Shown: positions 33,152 to 35,165 of the stretch, piece by piece
Layout of the letters: each line of letters starts with the position of its first letter
Position numbering within the stretch: position 1 is the stretch's first letter
Notes under the pieces: generated by a model
Seen by the model: only the letters and a program-made list of their open reading frames with translations
What the model was told of the DNA's origin: nothing
Databases searched by the model: none
Translations under genes and position numbers: made by a program
Source: an uncultured Porphyromonadaceae bacterium
GTDB taxonomy: Bacteria; Bacteroidota; Bacteroidia; Bacteroidales; Muribaculaceae
Length of the DNA stretch: 35,165 bases
NCBI GenBank assembly: GCA_947178245.1
Contig: CAMWXO010000002.1
Span: 1-35,165, forward strand
Direction: 5' to 3'

Positions 33152-34294
33152 TCAATAATATAAATATTCACTCCTAATCTTTTGTTTATTAAGGGCACAA
33201 TAATTAATAATTTCAGGTGTATACTTTCCAAATGCCGGTCCGTTTACGAATTGGAAAACCCATACTCCCATCGCTCTTATATTGAATTCGATTAACTTTG
33301 GATTGTTATCGGCGTCCAGCATGACATCAAGATTTACACATCTGTGATATGGTATTTTCTCCCCTACACTACAAGCGAACTTGCAAACATTTTCCCAATT
33401 AGGAATTTGCAAATGTCGTTCTTTGAAATTAATACCATTATGGCAATCAGAAAAATCACCATACTGATTACAAACTTTTGCATGAATATTTCCATCTGTA
33501 TCTATTCCTGCAAAAACGCCTCCTTGATGTGCATTATCCATGTATGATCCTTCATTCCCTATTCTGATTACAGAATTCAGCAATCTAACTTGATTATCTT
33601 CAACGGAGCGATATACTAATAATCTTAATTTATTTATACTGCTTCTACATAAAGAAGACATGAATTTGGATTGAGTCATCCATTCCTGAATTATGTAATC
33701 TTCACCTAAAGACTGATTTAAATAGTGAAGAGAAAATTTTTCTTGTGATTGAACTTCTTTCCAGCAATTGCCATCTCGTCGAAAAAGTCGAACCCCTATT
33801 CCTGATGACGTATCAACTGTTTTCTTTGCTATGAAATTTTCAGGCAGTAATTCTTCAATATTTTTTTCGGAGAGATTAAGCAAAGAATACTCACTATCAT
33901 AATATACTCCTTGTATCCTTCTCAGATAAGTTTTAGGCATTATGTCGTTCCCTAATATACGATCGTACATATTTTTATCTGAGAAATAGCCTCGATATTG
34001 CGGTGGATTTAAGATGTTTTCTATGACATTATGTAATAAATCTTCCGGTACATTATCATAACCGACTCCTCCCATTTGAGAGAAGAGTTTATAATAAATA
34101 GAATTGGCCTTTCCAATAGATCGCCAGTAAGTCTTATAGGCTTTAAGTTCAGCCTTATGGAATTTCTTATTCAGTATATCTTTATGTTGATTGTATATCT
34201 TTTTATATTGTCTGACATATATTGTTGATAGTATATAATCAAACATACGACCCAACATCTTGTTGAATGTTACTATGGCTACGCGTTTATCCAT
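33152..34294 (-). CDS. Sugar-transfer-associated ATP-grasp protein (ATPgrasp_ST-like)
   Basis: This 380-residue protein has an ATP-grasp fold: a lysine segment ENFIAKKTVDTSSGIGVRLF (residues about 153-172), IIQEWMTQ, KLRLLVYRS, and the metal site VNLDVMLDADNNPKLIEFN with Asp323, Glu336 and Asn338. Proteins of this type occur in capsule and O-antigen clusters and are thought to attach an amino acid or similar group to a sugar via an acyl-phosphate, but the reaction is not firmly known. The start at 34294 is preferred to an ATG at 34357, which would lie deep inside the upstream gene; it still overlaps that gene by 8 bp, supporting co-transcription. Confidence 0.82.
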   Translation of the reverse strand: MDKRVAIVTFNKMLGRMFDYILSTIYVRQYKKIYNQHKDILNKKFHKAELKAYKTYWRSIGKANSIYYKLFSQMGGVGYDNVPEDLLHNVIENILNPPQYRGYFSDKNMYDRILGNDIMPKTYLRRIQGVYYDSEYSLLNLSEKNIEELLPENFIAKKTVDTSSGIGVRLFRRDGNCWKEVQSQEKFSLHYLNQSLGEDYIIQEWMTQSKFMSSLCRSSINKLRLLVYRSVEDNQVRLLNSVIRIGNEGSYMDNAHQGGVFAGIDTDGNIHAKVCNQYGDFSDCHNGINFKERHLQIPNWENVCKFACSVGEKIPYHRCVNLDVMLDADNNPKLIEFNIRAMGVWVFQFVNGPAFGKYTPEIINYCALNKQKIRSEYLYY

Positions 34295-35165
34295 TTTTAT
34301 TAAATAATAAACCAAGTTGATAATCAAAACTATCGGGAGAAAACTTAACATATCCACTCCACGGATAAAAGGTCAATTCTCCAAATATTATTCTGCCGGA
34401 GATGTTATATAAATCTACCCTAACAAAAGGAAAACCCTTAGAGAGCGTTTCTGCAACGTGGATCATCTCTCTTATATTATCGGGCAGTTGAGGAGCAATA
34501 TCGAATGTGGGATGATCTGACTCGACATGTTCTAAGAAGGAAAGATTTTCATCCCAAAATCCTCGACGATGGTCGGAATATCGATTTTTATCGACCCATA
34601 AATATCTAAATTTTCCATCAAAACAAAGGAATTTGTAATCATCAATTGAGCCGTCGGAGTTTTCCTCTGATTCTAAATATTTTTCAACTATAATCTTTGA
34701 GTCGTTGGCTCCTTTATAAGCCCATTCTCTTGAAATGATATAATATTTTTTATTTTTCCACGAATCAACTTTCTTTCGTAGATTGTGATAATCAATATTC
34801 TTCTTATTTTTTATAATGGCTACGTTATCCCCATTCCCTCCGTCTGTGGTCTTTACCACAAAACTGCCTGGAAGACTGTCAAAATCAATTTCTGCTGCAT
34901 TGTCACATACTTGATATAGTTCATTTAGGCAATCACCACATCCTTTATTTTTAACGTACTGTCTAACCTTAAATTTATCAGTGCAATCAAGCATCGTTGC
35001 TTTATGATAGAACATTTTATACCACTGAATCCACTCAGAAAATCTTTTAGGTGTAGTTAGGTTAGGCCATCTATGTAAGATTATATAATATTGGATTCTG
35101 AGCATAACATTGTCCGGAAGGAAAAATAACAATTTTGCGATTCCGTATTTAATATTCTTAAATCG
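34287..35165 (-). CDS. TupA-like ATP-grasp protein, 5' end cut by the window
   Basis: The open frame continues to the window edge, so the true start lies beyond base 35165; a TTG at 35132 is not a convincing start. The visible part matches the TupA-like ATP-grasp family: LTTPKRFSEWIQWYK near the N-terminus, the lysine strand GSFVVKTTDGGNGDNVAI, IIVEKYLES, DYKFLCFDGKFRYLWVDKNR and the metal-site region FVRVDLYNISGRIIFGELTF. TupA was described in teichuronopeptide synthesis; family members in Bacteroidota sit in surface-polysaccharide clusters and are thought to add amino-acid or other acyl groups to glycans. Two distinct ATP-grasp genes in a row suggest two decorations or a two-step modification. 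Confidence 0.82.
   Translation of the reverse strand, partial: RFKNIKYGIAKLLFFLPDNVMLRIQYYIILHRWPNLTTPKRFSEWIQWYKMFYHKATMLDCTDKFKVRQYVKNKGCGDCLNELYQVCDNAAEIDFDSLPGSFVVKTTDGGNGDNVAIIKNKKNIDYHNLRKKVDSWKNKKYYIISREWAYKGANDSKIIVEKYLESEENSDGSIDDYKFLCFDGKFRYLWVDKNRYSDHRRGFWDENLSFLEHVESDHPTFDIAPQLPDNIREMIHVAETLSKGFPFVRVDLYNISGRIIFGELTFYPWSGYVKFSPDSFDYQLGLLFNKNG

Noticed and set aside
33043..33231. A 62-codon frame on the - strand between the GT2 and ATP-grasp genes
   Set aside because: It overlaps both neighbours, has no recognisable motif and is expected by chance in AT-rich DNA.

Overview
The window looks like a chromosomal segment from a gut Bacteroidota, most likely order Bacteroidales and plausibly Muribaculaceae. 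The evidence is a run of secreted exo-glycosidases as in a polysaccharide utilization locus (PUL), a pyruvate kinase with the Bacteroidota-style N-terminus, a LytS/LytTR regulatory pair, a FucP-type permease, and repeated promoter boxes of the Bacteroidota form TAnnTTTG, one of them with a TTTG at -33. No rRNA, tRNA, CRISPR array, insertion sequence or prophage was recognised. The taxonomic placement is inference; no search was run.

Region 1 (1-14,703, + strand) is a compact operon of seven glycoside hydrolases: GH43, GH31, GH43-CBM6, GH2, GH31, GH97 and GH95. Gaps are 4-84 bp and the operon ends in a strong hairpin terminator. All except the first GH43 carry signal peptides. The set reads as side-chain removal: arabinofuranose (GH43), xylose (GH31), galactose (GH2, possibly GH97) and fucose (GH95). 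That fits xyloglucan or a similar branched plant glycan, but no endo-enzyme, SusC/SusD pair or regulator is visible because the window starts inside the locus.

Region 2 (14,710-22,183) holds an outer-membrane beta-barrel receptor on the - strand, an HU-type DNA-binding protein, a secreted six-hairpin glycosidase with a C-terminal carbohydrate-binding-like module, pyruvate kinase, and a secreted YhcH/YjgK-family protein. Several Rho-independent terminators and TAnnTTTG promoter boxes are clear here.

Region 3 (22,215-25,450) is a two-gene sensor operon on the - strand (TPR-histidine kinase overlapping a LytTR response regulator). It is followed by an intergenic stretch of about 420 bp that has its own + strand promoter and a strong hairpin, a candidate small RNA or leader-peptide gene, and then a heptanucleotide repeat.

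Region 4 (25,452-32,172) concerns sugar uptake and activation. A FucP-like permease overlaps a gene for a fused nucleotidylyltransferase-GHMP kinase. Separately, a GHMP kinase that resembles plant galacturonokinase overlaps a sugar-1-phosphate nucleotidylyltransferase gene. A superfamily 1 helicase lies between these two operons. The enzymes would convert free sugars, perhaps those released by region 1, to sugar phosphates and NDP-sugars.

Region 5 (32,200-35,165) is clearly more AT-rich and carries surface-polysaccharide genes (a GT2 glycosyltransferase and two different ATP-grasp proteins), transcribed toward the kinase/nucleotidylyltransferase pair. It looks like the edge of a transferred capsule or O-antigen cluster. 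The main candidates for undescribed biology are the two kinase-nucleotidylyltransferase modules, the orphan transcript and the heptad repeat at the helicase promoter.
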